Origin: Nitrospirota bacterium
GTDB taxonomy: Bacteria > Nitrospirota > Thermodesulfovibrionia > Thermodesulfovibrionales > UBA6898
Direction of reading: 5' to 3'
Length of the DNA stretch: 47,196 nt
Assembly: GCA_016217695.1 (NCBI GenBank)
Contig: JACRHE010000203.1
Location: 1-47,196, forward strand
Part shown: positions 1-9,131 of the stretch, in pieces
How the letters are laid out: each line of letters begins with the position of its first letter
Position numbering within the stretch: position 1 is the first letter of the stretch
Translations under genes and position numbers: made by a program
Notes under the pieces: generated by a model
What the model was told of the DNA's origin: nothing
Seen by the model: only the letters and a program-made list of their open reading frames with translations
The model's database searches: none

Positions 1-2
1 CT

Positions 3-2102
3 GTGGCCATTATCATCTCATTTATATGCATGCATTATCTCGGAGTCACTTCCAACATCATGAGCCTTGGCGGCATAGCCATCGCGATCGGGGCTATGGT
101 GGATGCGTCGATTATCATGGTTGAGAACGCCCATAAGAAACTTGAGGAGTGGGAAGAGGAGGGAAGACCCGGCAACCGCACGGATGTCATTATCGGGGCG
201 GCCAAGGAGGTCGGCCCGTCCCTGTTTTTTTCACTCCTTGTCATAACCGTCGGCTTCCTCCCTGTCTTTACCCTCCAGGCCCAGGCAGGAAGGCTGTTTA
301 AGCCCCTGGCCTTTACAAAGACCTTTGCGATGCTCTTTGCATCTTTCCTGGCCGTGACCCTGACACCTGTGCTGATGACCCTTTTTATCAGGGGAAAGAT
401 CAGGCCTGAAGACAAAAACCCGATAGTCATTTTTGTGAACAGGCTTTATAAGCCGAGGGTGAGGTTTTCCCTGAAATATAAATGGACCGTTGTAATTGTC
501 GCTGTCATTATCATGATCCTTACGGTCTATCCGTATTCAAAACTCGGGACTGAATTCATGCCCCCGCTTTATGAAGGTACACTTTTTTATATGCCGGTGA
601 CTGTCCCTGCATTGGCCGTGTCTGAGGCCTCCAGGCTGCTGCAGCTGCAGGACAGGCTTTTAAAGACTATCCCTGAGGTTGCGCAGGTCTTCGGAAAGTC
701 GGGACGCGCAGAGACGGCAACGGACCCGGCGCCTGTTGAGATGTTCGAGACGGTCATAAATCTCAAGCCTGAGTCCCAATGGCGCAAGGATATGGATGTG
801 GAGAAGCTGAAGAACGAGATGAACGACGTGCTCGCCATCCCCGGCGTTGCCAATTCATTTACAATGCCTATCAAGGCAAGGATCGATATGCTGGCCACAG
901 GCATCCGAACACCTGTAGGGGTGAAGGTGATGGGGCCAAAGCTCGAAGTGATAGAAAAGGTGGCGCTGGATGTGGAAAAGGCGGTTAAGGATATACCGGG
1001 CACAAGAAGCGCCTATGCTGAAAGGCTGTCGACCGGCTATTTTCTTGATATCAGGCCGCGGCGGGAGGAGATTGCCAGATACGGACTTTCGATGGATGAC
1101 GTGCAGGCTGTTGTTGCCAGCGCGCTCGGAGGCATGAACCTCACGATAACGGTCGAGGGCCGCGAGAGATATCCTGTGAATGTGAGATATGCGAGGGAAC
1201 TGAGAAACGACATGGAGAAGATAAAGAGGATACTTGTGCCTGTGAGCCTTGCCGGTGAGGCAGCCATGTCCGGTCTCCAGTCCGTTAAGCCCAATCCCCA
1301 GGCCTATGTCCCTCTGGGACAGATCGCTGATGTAGAGGTCGTGAAAGGCCCGACAGTGATCAAGAGCGAGGAGGGTCTCCTCTCTGCATATGTATATGTG
1401 GATTTTTCAGGGCGTGATGTGGGCGGCTATGTCGAGGAGGCCAAGAAACGGGTCTCGTCTGCTGTGAAGCTTCCAGAAGGCTACCGCCTGCAGTGGAGCG
1501 GAGAATATGAATATCTCGTAAAGACCCATGAGCGCCTGAAGGTGGTTATCCCGCTTACGGGGCTGATCATTTTTGTGCTGCTTTATCTGAATACAAAGTC
1601 GGTGACAAAGACGATTATCGTGCTCCTGGCTGTTCCCTTTTCGCTTGTCGGGTCATTCTGGTTCCTCTATTACCTCGGGTACAATCTGAGCATCGCGGTC
1701 TGGGTAGGGATGATAGCCCTTGCAGGCCTTGACGCAGAGACAGGCGTTGTCATGCTTCTGTACCTCGATCTGGCTTACGACAAGTGGAAGAAGGAAGGCA
1801 GGATGAACACAGTTGAAGACCTGAAGGATTCGATCATGTACGGCGCTGTCAAGAGGATACGTCCGAAGCTCATGACGGTCGGAGTCATCCTTGCAGGCCT
1901 TATCCCGATCATGTTCAGCTCAGGCGCAGGCTCTGACGTGATGAAGCGGATAGCCGCCCCGATGATCGGAGGAGTTGTCACCTCAGAGATCCTTGAGCTG
2001 ACCATATATCCCGCGATCTATCTTATCTGGAAGGGCAGAAGGTTCAAAAAGGACATAAATCAGAACCAAGACGTAATCCCTGAACCTATAAAACGCAGTT
2101 AG
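3..2102 (+). CDS. Heavy-metal efflux RND permease, CusA/CzcA type (5'-truncated by window edge)
   Basis: Inner-membrane proton-driven pump of a tripartite RND system that exports metal cations such as Cu+/Ag+ or Zn/Co/Cd. About 699 residues are visible and full members are about 1040, so roughly the first 340 residues lie upstream of the window. The frame is open to the left edge and the apparent GTG at base 3 is not a true start. The transmembrane motif GAMVDASIIMVENAHK (about residues 27-42) and the late motif GLDAETGVVMLLYLD (about 575-590) are typical of the heavy-metal RND branch. The large second periplasmic loop (about 185-510) lies between hydrophobic blocks. The partner membrane-fusion protein and outer-membrane channel are probably upstream. 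The metal specificity cannot be read from this part. Confidence 0.93.
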   Translation: MAIIISFICMHYLGVTSNIMSLGGIAIAIGAMVDASIIMVENAHKKLEEWEEEGRPGNRTDVIIGAAKEVGPSLFFSLLVITVGFLPVFTLQAQAGRLFKPLAFTKTFAMLFASFLAVTLTPVLMTLFIRGKIRPEDKNPIVIFVNRLYKPRVRFSLKYKWTVVIVAVIIMILTVYPYSKLGTEFMPPLYEGTLFYMPVTVPALAVSEASRLLQLQDRLLKTIPEVAQVFGKSGRAETATDPAPVEMFETVINLKPESQWRKDMDVEKLKNEMNDVLAIPGVANSFTMPIKARIDMLATGIRTPVGVKVMGPKLEVIEKVALDVEKAVKDIPGTRSAYAERLSTGYFLDIRPRREEIARYGLSMDDVQAVVASALGGMNLTITVEGRERYPVNVRYARELRNDMEKIKRILVPVSLAGEAAMSGLQSVKPNPQAYVPLGQIADVEVVKGPTVIKSEEGLLSAYVYVDFSGRDVGGYVEEAKKRVSSAVKLPEGYRLQWSGEYEYLVKTHERLKVVIPLTGLIIFVLLYLNTKSVTKTIIVLLAVPFSLVGSFWFLYYLGYNLSIAVWVGMIALAGLDAETGVVMLLYLDLAYDKWKKEGRMNTVEDLKDSIMYGAVKRIRPKLMTVGVILAGLIPIMFSSGAGSDVMKRIAAPMIGGVVTSEILELTIYPAIYLIWKGRRFKKDINQNQDVIPEPIKRS

Positions 2103-2199
2103 CCCCGATTATTCATGACACAGCGATTATTTCACGGCCACTGCCTCAAAAATTTTTTGTAAGCTCCGGTTATCGAAATCTTTATGCACCCTTATCGCG

Positions 2200-2226
2200 T
2201 TGTTAGCGCAGGATTTCAGTTATAAT
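2200..2226 (+). promoter_or_regulatory. Promoter of trmFO, probably leaderless
   Basis: A perfect TATAAT lies at 2221-2226, only five bases before the trmFO ATG at 2232. A weak -35 (TTGTTA, 2200-2205) has a short 15-base spacer. No Shine-Dalgarno sequence precedes the ATG. Transcription from this -10 would begin at or next to the start codon, giving a leaderless message. Confidence 0.55.
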
Positions 2227-2231
2227 CAGTC

Positions 2232-3551
2232 ATGTCTGAAAAACTGATAGTTATAGGCGCCGGGCTTGCAGGCTCAGAGGCCGCGTGGCAGGCTGCAAAA
2301 AGAGGAATAAAGGTCCTGCTCTATGAGATGAGGCCTGAAAAGCTGACCGAGGCCCACAGGACAGGGCTGCTCGGCGAGCTTGTCTGCTCCAATTCACTGC
2401 GCTCAAGTGACGTCTCAAGCGGACCCGGCCTTCTAAAAAAAGAGCTCTCCATGGCAGGATCTCTCATCATGGAGGCCTCAGGGGTCTCGCTTGTGCCTGC
2501 AGGATCCGCCCTTGCCGTGGACCGGGACCTCTTCGCAAAATATATCACCGGCAGACTTTCTGAAGATCCGAATGTCGAGATAATTCGTCAGGAGTGCACA
2601 GGACTGCCCGACGCAACTGCCATCCTTGCCACTGGTCCGCTGACCTCTGAGCCCATGACCAGGGCACTTTCTGACCTGATAGGCGGTGACTACCTTTACT
2701 TCTATGATGCGATAGCCCCTATCATCGATGCCGAATCTATTGATTACGACAAGGTATACCGGGCGTCCAGATATGGCAAAGGAGGCGACGATTATCTCAA
2801 CTGCCCCATGACAAAGGAAGAGTACGAGGCCTTTTATAATGCGCTTATGGAGGCGGACAGGGTCACGCCCCGCGGTTTTGAACAGCAGAGGGTATTTGAA
2901 GGCTGCATGCCTATAGAGGTGATGGCGAGCCGGGGTGTAGATACCCCGAGATTCGGGCCTATGAAGCCTGTCGGCCTGCCTGACCCCAGGACAGGTAAAG
3001 AGCCGTACGCGGTGCTTCAGCTCAGGGCCGAGAACAGGGATTTTACGGCCTATAACATGGTGGGATTTCAGACAAGGCTGAAATGGCCGGAACAGAAAAG
3101 GGTATTTTCGATGATCCCCGGACTCGAACATGCCGAGTTTCTGAGATATGGCAGCCTTCACCGCAATACCTTTATCAATTCTCCTCTTTTCCTCAACAGG
3201 GACCTGACCCTTAAAAAGAAGACCAATATCTTTATCGCAGGCCAGGTCTCCGGAGTCGAGGGATATATCGAGTCTACTGCAATGGGACTCATCGCAGGCA
3301 TCAACGCCTCTTTTGCATTAAAGGGGATGTCCGCGATCGAGGTACCATCGACAACATCTCATGGTGCGCTGATAAGACATATCACGGAGTCTGAGAGTAA
3401 ACACTTCCAGCCGAGCAACATAAACTTCGGCTTATTTCCGGTAACTGAAGAGACGCTGAAGATAAGGGACAAGAAAAAGAAGAGGCAGGTAATTGCCGAA
3501 AGGGCGATCAAAGACTGGGATGAGTATCTGAAGAAGATAAATGGGTCATGA
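2232..3551 (+). CDS. trmFO: Methylenetetrahydrofolate-tRNA-(uracil-54-C5)-methyltransferase TrmFO
   Basis: FAD enzyme that makes 5-methyluridine at position 54 of tRNA using methylenetetrahydrofolate. It replaces the SAM-dependent TrmA in many Firmicutes, deltaproteobacteria and related phyla. The 439-residue length is normal. The N-terminus has the Rossmann FAD motif GAGLAGSEAAWQAAKRG, and the C-terminal third has the family segment GQVSGVEGYIESTAMGLIAG. It is the first gene of a trmFO-xerC-hslV-hslU string. The stop overlaps the xerC start by four bases (ATGA), so translation is probably coupled. Confidence 0.96.
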   Translation: MSEKLIVIGAGLAGSEAAWQAAKRGIKVLLYEMRPEKLTEAHRTGLLGELVCSNSLRSSDVSSGPGLLKKELSMAGSLIMEASGVSLVPAGSALAVDRDLFAKYITGRLSEDPNVEIIRQECTGLPDATAILATGPLTSEPMTRALSDLIGGDYLYFYDAIAPIIDAESIDYDKVYRASRYGKGGDDYLNCPMTKEEYEAFYNALMEADRVTPRGFEQQRVFEGCMPIEVMASRGVDTPRFGPMKPVGLPDPRTGKEPYAVLQLRAENRDFTAYNMVGFQTRLKWPEQKRVFSMIPGLEHAEFLRYGSLHRNTFINSPLFLNRDLTLKKKTNIFIAGQVSGVEGYIESTAMGLIAGINASFALKGMSAIEVPSTTSHGALIRHITESESKHFQPSNINFGLFPVTEETLKIRDKKKKRQVIAERAIKDWDEYLKKINGS

Positions 3552-4435
3552 AAGAACATATAGAGAAATTCCTGCGGTATCTTGAGATCCAGAAGGATGC
3601 CTCACGGCATACGCTCAGGGCATACGGGAAAGACCTTGAGGAGTTCTCTGCCTTTGTCAAAAAAAGACCCGAAGATATTGAGATGATCGATGTAAGGGGA
3701 TTTGTCGCGCAGCAGATCAAAAACGGCCTGAGCAAGACAACAGCCGGGCGGAGGCTGGCATCCGTTCGGTCCTTTCTGAGATTTCTTTACAGGGAGGGGT
3801 ATATAAAGTCAAACCCTGCCAGGCTGGTGACCACTCCGAAGACCTCGAAGCTCCTTCCTAAATTCCTGTCGGTAGATGACATGTTCTCGCTCATAGAAAA
3901 ACCTGAGGGAATAGGCCTCATGCCTGTCAGGGACAGGGCAATCCTCGAACTCTTTTACTCAAGCGGTTTGAGGGTGAGCGAATTGGCAGGTCTTAATATC
4001 GAGGACATCAATACGAGGGAAGGTCTTGTAAAGGTCATGGGAAAGGGAAAGAAGGAGCGCCTCCTGCCAATAGGGTCAAAGGCACTGGATGCGATAAGAT
4101 CGTATCTTGTTGAAAGGATTCTTCTGAAGAAGAAGAGTTCGGCGCTTTTTCTCAACAGGAGCGGGACAAGACTTACTGACCGCGGGGTCAGGAGGATCGT
4201 GGTCAAGTATGCGAAGCTGATCGGCATAAACGGCAGCATAGGCCCCCATACGTTGAGGCACACCTTTGCATCCCATCTGCTTCAGTCAGGGGCTGACCTG
4301 CGCGTGATCCAGGAGCTTCTGGGCCATGCCTCCCTGTCGACGACCCAAAAATACACACATCTGGATATAACACACCTTATGGATATCTACGATAAGGCAC
4401 ATCCGCTTTCCGATGAACACAGGAAAGACGAATAA
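3548..4435 (+). CDS. xerC: Tyrosine recombinase XerC
   Basis: Chromosome-dimer-resolving tyrosine recombinase acting at dif during division, normally with XerD. It has 295 residues with an N-terminal SAM-like DNA-binding domain (about 1-85) and a C-terminal catalytic domain. The catalytic set is visible: Arg in SGLRVSELAG (about 142), HTLRH (about 235-239), LGHASL (about 259-264) and the nucleophile Tyr in TTQKYTHLD (about 269). Its place between trmFO and hslV is a widely conserved order, also seen next to codY in Firmicutes, and this favours XerC over XerD or a phage integrase. Confidence 0.93.
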   Translation: MKEHIEKFLRYLEIQKDASRHTLRAYGKDLEEFSAFVKKRPEDIEMIDVRGFVAQQIKNGLSKTTAGRRLASVRSFLRFLYREGYIKSNPARLVTTPKTSKLLPKFLSVDDMFSLIEKPEGIGLMPVRDRAILELFYSSGLRVSELAGLNIEDINTREGLVKVMGKGKKERLLPIGSKALDAIRSYLVERILLKKKSSALFLNRSGTRLTDRGVRRIVVKYAKLIGINGSIGPHTLRHTFASHLLQSGADLRVIQELLGHASLSTTQKYTHLDITHLMDIYDKAHPLSDEHRKDE

Positions 4436-4464
4436 TGACAGTCTGTGCCGCCTTCCTGTAAAAT
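4435..4464 (+). promoter_or_regulatory. Possible promoter for hslVU
   Basis: ATGACA at 4435-4440 and TAAAAT at 4459-4464 are separated by 18 bases, just after the xerC stop. This would let hslVU be transcribed apart from trmFO-xerC. No heat-shock (sigma-32) or CIRCE element was noticed. Assigned by eye from consensus only. Confidence 0.4.
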
Positions 4465-4497
4465 ACTGAAATATTGAATATCTGATAAGGAGATGTC

Positions 4498-5028
4498 ATG
4501 TTTCATGCAACTACTATACTCTGCGTAAGGCGAAACGGCGCCGTAGCCATAGGCGGTGACGGCCAGGTCACGATGGGCAATACCGTGCTGAAGCACAACG
4601 CCAGGAAGATAAGGAAGATGTACGGCGACAGGGTCATAGCCGGCTTTGCAGGAGCGACAGCTGACGCCTTTACCCTCTTTGAGAAGTTCGAGGGAAAGCT
4701 GGAGGCCTACCGGGGCAATCTCACAAGGGCTGCGGTGGAACTCGCAAAGGACTGGAGGACGGACAAGATTCTGAGGAGGCTTGAGGCGCTTCTTGTCATA
4801 GCAGACAAGGAGCATATCCTGATTATCTCCGGCACCGGGGACGTCATAGAGCCTGAGGAAGGGATTGCTGCGATAGGCTCGGGAGGGCCTTTTGCCCAGG
4901 CAGCGGCAAGGGCTCTTTATGACAATACCGGCCTTACGGCAAGGGAGATCATAGAAAAGGCGATGAAGATTGCGTCTGAGATCTGCATCTACACCAATGA
5001 AAATATATCGATAGAGGAGCTCTCATAG
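4498..5028 (+). CDS. hslV: ATP-dependent protease proteolytic subunit HslV (ClpQ)
   Basis: Peptidase of the two-tier HslVU protease, a bacterial relative of the proteasome beta subunit that works in the cytoplasm. It has 176 residues. The sequence begins [12 protein letters not shown]; removal of four residues would expose the catalytic N-terminal Thr5. The block [20 protein letters not shown] is highly typical of HslV. A good ribosome binding site (AAGGAGA) precedes the ATG. The stop codon is followed at once by the hslU start with no gap. Confidence 0.97.
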   Translation: MFHATTILCVRRNGAVAIGGDGQVTMGNTVLKHNARKIRKMYGDRVIAGFAGATADAFTLFEKFEGKLEAYRGNLTRAAVELAKDWRTDKILRRLEALLVIADKEHILIISGTGDVIEPEEGIAAIGSGGPFAQAAARALYDNTGLTAREIIEKAMKIASEICIYTNENISIEELS

Positions 5029-6375
5029 ATGGATACCCTTACCCCACGGAAGATCGTAGAAGAGCTGGACAGGTTTATCATCGGCCAGAACAAGGCAAAG
5101 AAGGCGGTGGCGATCGCTTTAAGAAACAGGTGGAGGAGGCAGAAACTCTCCCCTGACCTTAAGGACGAGGTCCTCCCGAAGAATATAATAATGATCGGCC
5201 CTACGGGAGTCGGCAAGACAGAGATCGCCAGGAGACTCTCGAAACTGGCCAATGCGCCGTTTCTGAAGATCGAGGCGTCCAAATTCACGGAGGTCGGATA
5301 TGTCGGCAGGGATGTAGAATCCATGATACGTGACCTCACCGAGATATCCGTCAACATGGTCAAGTCAGAGCATCTTGAAATGATACGGGAAAAGGCGAAA
5401 CTTCTTGCAGAAGAAAGGCTTCTTGACCTTCTTCTTCCGCAGCCGCGCGGCTTCAGGGCTGTTGAGGCCGAGGATCAGGAAAGGGAACAGGAGAAGCACC
5501 AGGAGACCAGGGAACGGTTGAAGGAACAGCTGCGGAGCGGCAGGCTCGATTCCCGGTATGTCGACATCGAGGTTAGGGAAAAGACGATGCCCTTCGGCAT
5601 AGTCTCGAATGTAGGCCTTGAGGAGATCGAGATAAACCTGAAATCGATGCTCGGCAACCTCATGCCCGAGAAGGCGAAGAGGAAAAAGGTCAAGATTCCC
5701 GAGGCGCTTGTGATACTCGAACAGGAAGAATCGAACAAGCTCATCGATATGGACAAGATCACCCAGGAAGCGGTAGAAAAGGTCGAACAGACCGGGATAG
5801 TGTTCCTAGACGAGATAGATAAGATTGCCAGCAAGGGGAGCGGTCACGGCCCGGATGTTTCGAGGGAAGGAGTTCAGCGTGACCTGCTGCCCATTGTCGA
5901 GGGTTCTACGGTTACCACAAAGTATGGTCCGGTCAGGACCGAGCATGTCCTTTTTATCGCTGCAGGCGCCTTTCATATCGCCAAGCCCTCTGACCTTATA
6001 CCTGAACTGCAGGGCAGGTTTCCGATACGGGTGGAACTCGAGGCCCTCGGCAAGGAGGATTTCGTCAGGATCCTCACCGAACCGCGCAATGCCCTTGTCA
6101 AACAGTATACCGCCCTGCTTGGGACCGAGGAGGTGACGATCGATTTTTCCCAGGATTCGATAGATGAGATAGCGGAGATAGCTGCTATCGTCAATGACAA
6201 GACCGAGAATATCGGCGCCAGGAGGCTTCAGACAATACTCGAAAAGCTTCTGGAGGACATATCCTTTGAGGCCCCCGAGAAAAAAGGAGCCAGCCTGAAG
6301 ATCGACAGGGGGTATGTGAGAGACAAGCTTGGCGATATAGTCAGGGACGAGGACCTGAGCCGATATATCTTATAA
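5029..6375 (+). CDS. hslU: HslU (ClpY), AAA+ unfoldase of the HslVU protease
   Basis: Hexameric ATPase that unfolds substrates and feeds them to HslV. It has 448 residues, the usual length. Walker A is GPTGVGKTE (about 57-65) and Walker B is [10 protein letters not shown] (about 255-264). The intermediate (I) domain lies between them, rich in charged helices. The C-terminal tail EDLSRYIL closely matches the conserved tail that inserts into HslV and activates it (EDLSRFIL in E. coli), so the pair should be functional. Directly abuts hslV. Confidence 0.97.
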   Translation: MDTLTPRKIVEELDRFIIGQNKAKKAVAIALRNRWRRQKLSPDLKDEVLPKNIIMIGPTGVGKTEIARRLSKLANAPFLKIEASKFTEVGYVGRDVESMIRDLTEISVNMVKSEHLEMIREKAKLLAEERLLDLLLPQPRGFRAVEAEDQEREQEKHQETRERLKEQLRSGRLDSRYVDIEVREKTMPFGIVSNVGLEEIEINLKSMLGNLMPEKAKRKKVKIPEALVILEQEESNKLIDMDKITQEAVEKVEQTGIVFLDEIDKIASKGSGHGPDVSREGVQRDLLPIVEGSTVTTKYGPVRTEHVLFIAAGAFHIAKPSDLIPELQGRFPIRVELEALGKEDFVRILTEPRNALVKQYTALLGTEEVTIDFSQDSIDEIAEIAAIVNDKTENIGARRLQTILEKLLEDISFEAPEKKGASLKIDRGYVRDKLGDIVRDEDLSRYIL

Positions 6376-6692
6376 CTCTATTGTCGTATAATCGGGACAG
6401 ACACCTCTCAAAGCCTTTCAAGGCGATGGCATTTGATAAGGGCATGGAGTGGGGCAGAAAGAACTTCTCTGGGCGAGACATCCGGTCTGTCTTGCATTCC
6501 TCAGTCGGCAGTGCTGCCTTTCGCTCCAGACGCCTTTTTTCTGCCGTTCTAAGCTTCTTCCGCTGCAGCCGTGAAACTCACCCTCCGGGTTCAGACAGTC
6601 ACAGCTGCTTGACGCTGCATTTCGCTAAGCACGGAAACGAAAAAAAGGCGAAGTCGCTCAATTCAGCCCTGCCCATTGTATTTAATCGATGT
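6376..6692 (+). other. 317-base non-coding leader upstream of rlpA, possible repeat relic
   Basis: A TATAAT box at 6387-6392 is followed directly by GGGACAGACACC (6393-6404). The rest has uneven composition and several short inverted repeats. The rlpA frame happens to stay open through it (from 6381), but the 104 residues encoded are Ser/Arg/His-rich, unlike RlpA, and would bury the lipoprotein signal. I read it as non-coding: either a long 5' leader or a relic of an intergenic repeat. It is not a recognisable SRP RNA, tmRNA or RNase P RNA. Confidence 0.45.
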
Positions 6693-7370
6693 GTGCCTTC
6701 TCATGACCTAAAATACATTCTTGTTATTTTTGCAATTCTTTTGTCATCATGTGCGTCTACCCGCCAGGAAGTTTCTCAAGATATGCCGAATAGTCAAGGC
6801 TATGCCGTGGCATCATGGTACGGGCCTGACTTTCACGGAAGACCAACCTCTTCGGGTGAGATATTCAATATGCATGCAAGCACCTGCGCTCACAGGGAAT
6901 ACCCCTTCGGTACCAGATTACGCGTGACCAATATGTTCAACAACAAGGCAGCCGAATGTGTAGTAAATGACCGCGGCCCTTTTGTGGAGGGAAGGGATCT
7001 CGACCTTTCCTATGCAGTTGCAAAGGAGATAGGAGTCATAGGCCCCGGAACGTCGAAGGTGCTGATCGAGGTGAGCGGGAGGGACGCCTCGTACATCAGG
7101 AAGGTGAAGGTGCAGGCAGGCGACAGGACAGGCCCGTTTGCAATACAGGTTGGCTCCTTCACTGAGAGCGTAAATGCGATACGACTGAAAGCGGCCCTTA
7201 AGCTGAAATATAACAATGTCTATATACAGGAGACCGAGGTAAAGGGCACGACATATTACCGCGTACGGGTAGGGAATTTTTCGACCTTTACTAAGGCAGA
7301 ATCGGCTGCCGAGGAATTAGGGCAGGAGGGTTATCCGGCTGTCATAATGAAGGCGGATGTGAAGATTTGA
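6693..7370 (+). CDS. rlpA: RlpA-like septal ring lytic transglycosylase, lipoprotein with SPOR domain
   Basis: Outer-membrane lipoprotein that cleaves denuded peptidoglycan at the division septum. I chose GTG 6693 because it gives a good lipoprotein signal: hydrophobic YILVIFAILL and then lipobox LSSC with Cys at residue 20. A longer open frame from 6381 adds 104 residues without family likeness. The double-psi beta-barrel domain (about 35-125) holds ASWYGPDFHGRPTSSGE and VNDRGPFVEGRDLDLSYAVA. The C-terminal SPOR domain (about 148-225: FAIQVGSF, YRVRVGNF) binds septal glycan. No Shine-Dalgarno is visible. TTTAAT lies six bases before the GTG, so the message could be leaderless. Confidence 0.88.
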   Translation: MPSHDLKYILVIFAILLSSCASTRQEVSQDMPNSQGYAVASWYGPDFHGRPTSSGEIFNMHASTCAHREYPFGTRLRVTNMFNNKAAECVVNDRGPFVEGRDLDLSYAVAKEIGVIGPGTSKVLIEVSGRDASYIRKVKVQAGDRTGPFAIQVGSFTESVNAIRLKAALKLKYNNVYIQETEVKGTTYYRVRVGNFSTFTKAESAAEELGQEGYPAVIMKADVKI

Positions 7371-7373
7371 TCC

Positions 7374-8378
7374 TTAGTGGTACTGGGCAAATATCTCCTG
7401 ATAGACTACCCTTGAAATCTCCGCAATGGTGTTGTCCAGGTTTTCGAACTGACTTCCCCTGGTCATAACGCAGAGCAGATAGGGATGAGATGGGTAATAT
7501 ACGATGCCGCAATCGCTGAGGTGTTTAATCCTGGGATCAGCCTCATCGCGTCTTTCGCCAAACTTGTGAGCAACCACGATATTTGCCGGGACTCCGGCCA
7601 CCAGGCCGGTTCGGAATGTCGATTCCGTCATGTATTGCAGAGCCTTTTCAGACATCTCCTTGCTCAGGTATGAGGCGTTGTAAAGCATCCTGAAGAAGGA
7701 GGCATATTGCTGAGCTGATACATGGAAGTTTTTGTCCGGGTTTTTGTAAGGGCTTTCCATTCCTGCATCGTCGAACAGTTCTTCCCTGATTGCAGGATTA
7801 ACTACATCCTCAAGAAGATAGGTGGCGTTGTTGTCGGAATAGGCGATCATGCGGAACAAAAGATCTTCCACCGTGTAGAACTTCCCACGCTCCATGAAAA
7901 CAGGCGGTTTGATGTTCTGCATGACGTAGAGATCTTCCGGGACGTCGAACTTCACCTTGCGCTTCAGGATGTCCGGATTTTTTTCCGCCTCCAAAAGGAT
8001 GGAGAGCATAATCGGCACCTTCAGCAGACTCGCAGGCGCGAACTCCTTAACCGGGCCGACCGAGTACCAGGGACCGTTGGAGAGGTCACGGAAGTAGACG
8101 CTCGCCGAGCTGATCTTGCCCATATTGACGTCCCTTTTGACAACTTCTGCCACAGGCTTTTCGAAAAAGTTCATCTCCTCATTGTCACGGGCATCTCTTG
8201 TGGTCTCACATTCGATGAGTGGATCGATCAGTCTGAAACCGAATTTCTTGCGTATCTCGAAATGTTCCGCTGATTTTCTGATAGCGAAAGGGCTGAGGTT
8301 TCTCACAACGAAGTAATCCACTCCCATTCCCAGAAGAAATGAGATGATAATAAGTGGTAAAAAACGCTTATAAAACAT
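7374..8378 (-). CDS. Membrane-anchored serine hydrolase, class A beta-lactamase fold
   Basis: Penicillin-binding/beta-lactamase-superfamily protein of 334 residues, with an N-terminal hydrophobic anchor (about 6-26) placing the domain in the periplasm. The active-site motifs are SLLK (SxxK, residues 117-120), SDN (181-183) and KFG at 272-274 where enzymes usually have K-S/T-G. The replaced Ser/Thr in the last motif makes true beta-lactamase activity doubtful. A peptidoglycan-related or unknown hydrolase role is more likely. Convergent with rlpA, with three bases between the stops. A TATAAT-like box sits about 40 bases upstream (complement of 8420-8425). Confidence 0.8.
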   Translation of the reverse strand: MFYKRFLPLIIISFLLGMGVDYFVVRNLSPFAIRKSAEHFEIRKKFGFRLIDPLIECETTRDARDNEEMNFFEKPVAEVVKRDVNMGKISSASVYFRDLSNGPWYSVGPVKEFAPASLLKVPIMLSILLEAEKNPDILKRKVKFDVPEDLYVMQNIKPPVFMERGKFYTVEDLLFRMIAYSDNNATYLLEDVVNPAIREELFDDAGMESPYKNPDKNFHVSAQQYASFFRMLYNASYLSKEMSEKALQYMTESTFRTGLVAGVPANIVVAHKFGERRDEADPRIKHLSDCGIVYYPSHPYLLCVMTRGSQFENLDNTIAEISRVVYQEIFAQYH

Positions 8379-8510
8379 TTTCTTTTTAGGGTCGGCTCTT
8401 TCGAGTCTTGTTATCAGGGATTATATCCGGCATTACCTGAATAAATTTTAACATATTTGCTGTCTTCCCCTCTCGCCTGCCTTCTTATAGCATGCAGCTG
8501 CATTTTATGT

Positions 8511-8540
8511 TTGTGCGTGTCGCAGTATTTTGTGTAAAAT
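8511..8540 (+). promoter_or_regulatory. Promoter of the fmdE-like gene, probably leaderless
   Basis: TTGTGC (8511-8516), an 18-base spacer, then TAAAAT (8535-8540). The start codon is at 8547, six bases after the -10 box, and no Shine-Dalgarno precedes it. The predicted transcription start falls on the ATG. Confidence 0.6.
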
Positions 8541-8546
8541 GCCTGT

Positions 8547-9131
8547 ATGAAAAGATATGAAGATGTTATCGGATTTCACGGCCATTCCTGTCCCGGGCTC
8601 GCGCTGGGATACAGGGTTGCTCTCAGGGCCTTGAAGGAATTAGGGGAACGTTCCGAAGACGAAGAACTGGTTGCAGTAGTTGAGAATAATTCCTGCGCGG
8701 TCGACGCGGTGCAGGTAATGACCGGATGCACGTTCGGCAAGGGCAATCTCATCTTCAGGGACTATGGAAAGCAGGTATATACCTTCATAAGGAGGCCTTC
8801 AGGGAAAAGCGTCAGGATCGCAATTAATTGGGAAAAGCCTGAAGAGGCGCCGGAGGAAAAGAAGATATGGGCGCGGTATATGAAGGGCGACCGGTCGAAA
8901 AAACTTGTGGAGTTTGTGCATGACAGAAAGGCGGCCAAGACCAGGCATATCCTTGAGGCGGATGAAAAAGACCTGCTGAGGGTCACGAGGGGCACGGAAA
9001 TGCTTCCTCCGCAGGCTGAGATATATCAGAGCATAACCTGCGAAGCATGCGGGGAGAAGGTGATGGAGCCGAGGGCGAGGATAATGAAGGGCAAGGTAAT
9101 CTGTCTGCCCTGCTTTGAGAGGAAAGCATAA
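8547..9131 (+). CDS. FmdE-family protein with C-terminal zinc ribbon
   Basis: Member of the FmdE family (formylmethanofuran dehydrogenase subunit E-like), 194 residues. The N-terminus carries the family metal motif GFHGHSCPGLALGYR (His11, His13, Cys15), then NNSCAVDAVQVMTGCTFGKGN. The C-terminus has a CEACGEKV...CLPCF zinc ribbon. In non-methanogens these proteins often accompany molybdenum or formate metabolism, but the exact role is unknown and no molybdoenzyme is in this window. The TAA stop shares one base with the argB ATG, so the two are co-translated. Confidence 0.85.
   Translation: MKRYEDVIGFHGHSCPGLALGYRVALRALKELGERSEDEELVAVVENNSCAVDAVQVMTGCTFGKGNLIFRDYGKQVYTFIRRPSGKSVRIAINWEKPEEAPEEKKIWARYMKGDRSKKLVEFVHDRKAAKTRHILEADEKDLLRVTRGTEMLPPQAEIYQSITCEACGEKVMEPRARIMKGKVICLPCFERKA

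Noticed and set aside
3548-4435. Mobile-element integrase
   Set aside because: Conserved trmFO-xerC-hslVU order and normal composition point to the housekeeping XerC.
6381-6692. N-terminal extension of rlpA from 6381
   Set aside because: The added residues have no RlpA likeness and would place the lipobox 124 residues in. GTG 6693 gives a normal lipoprotein signal.
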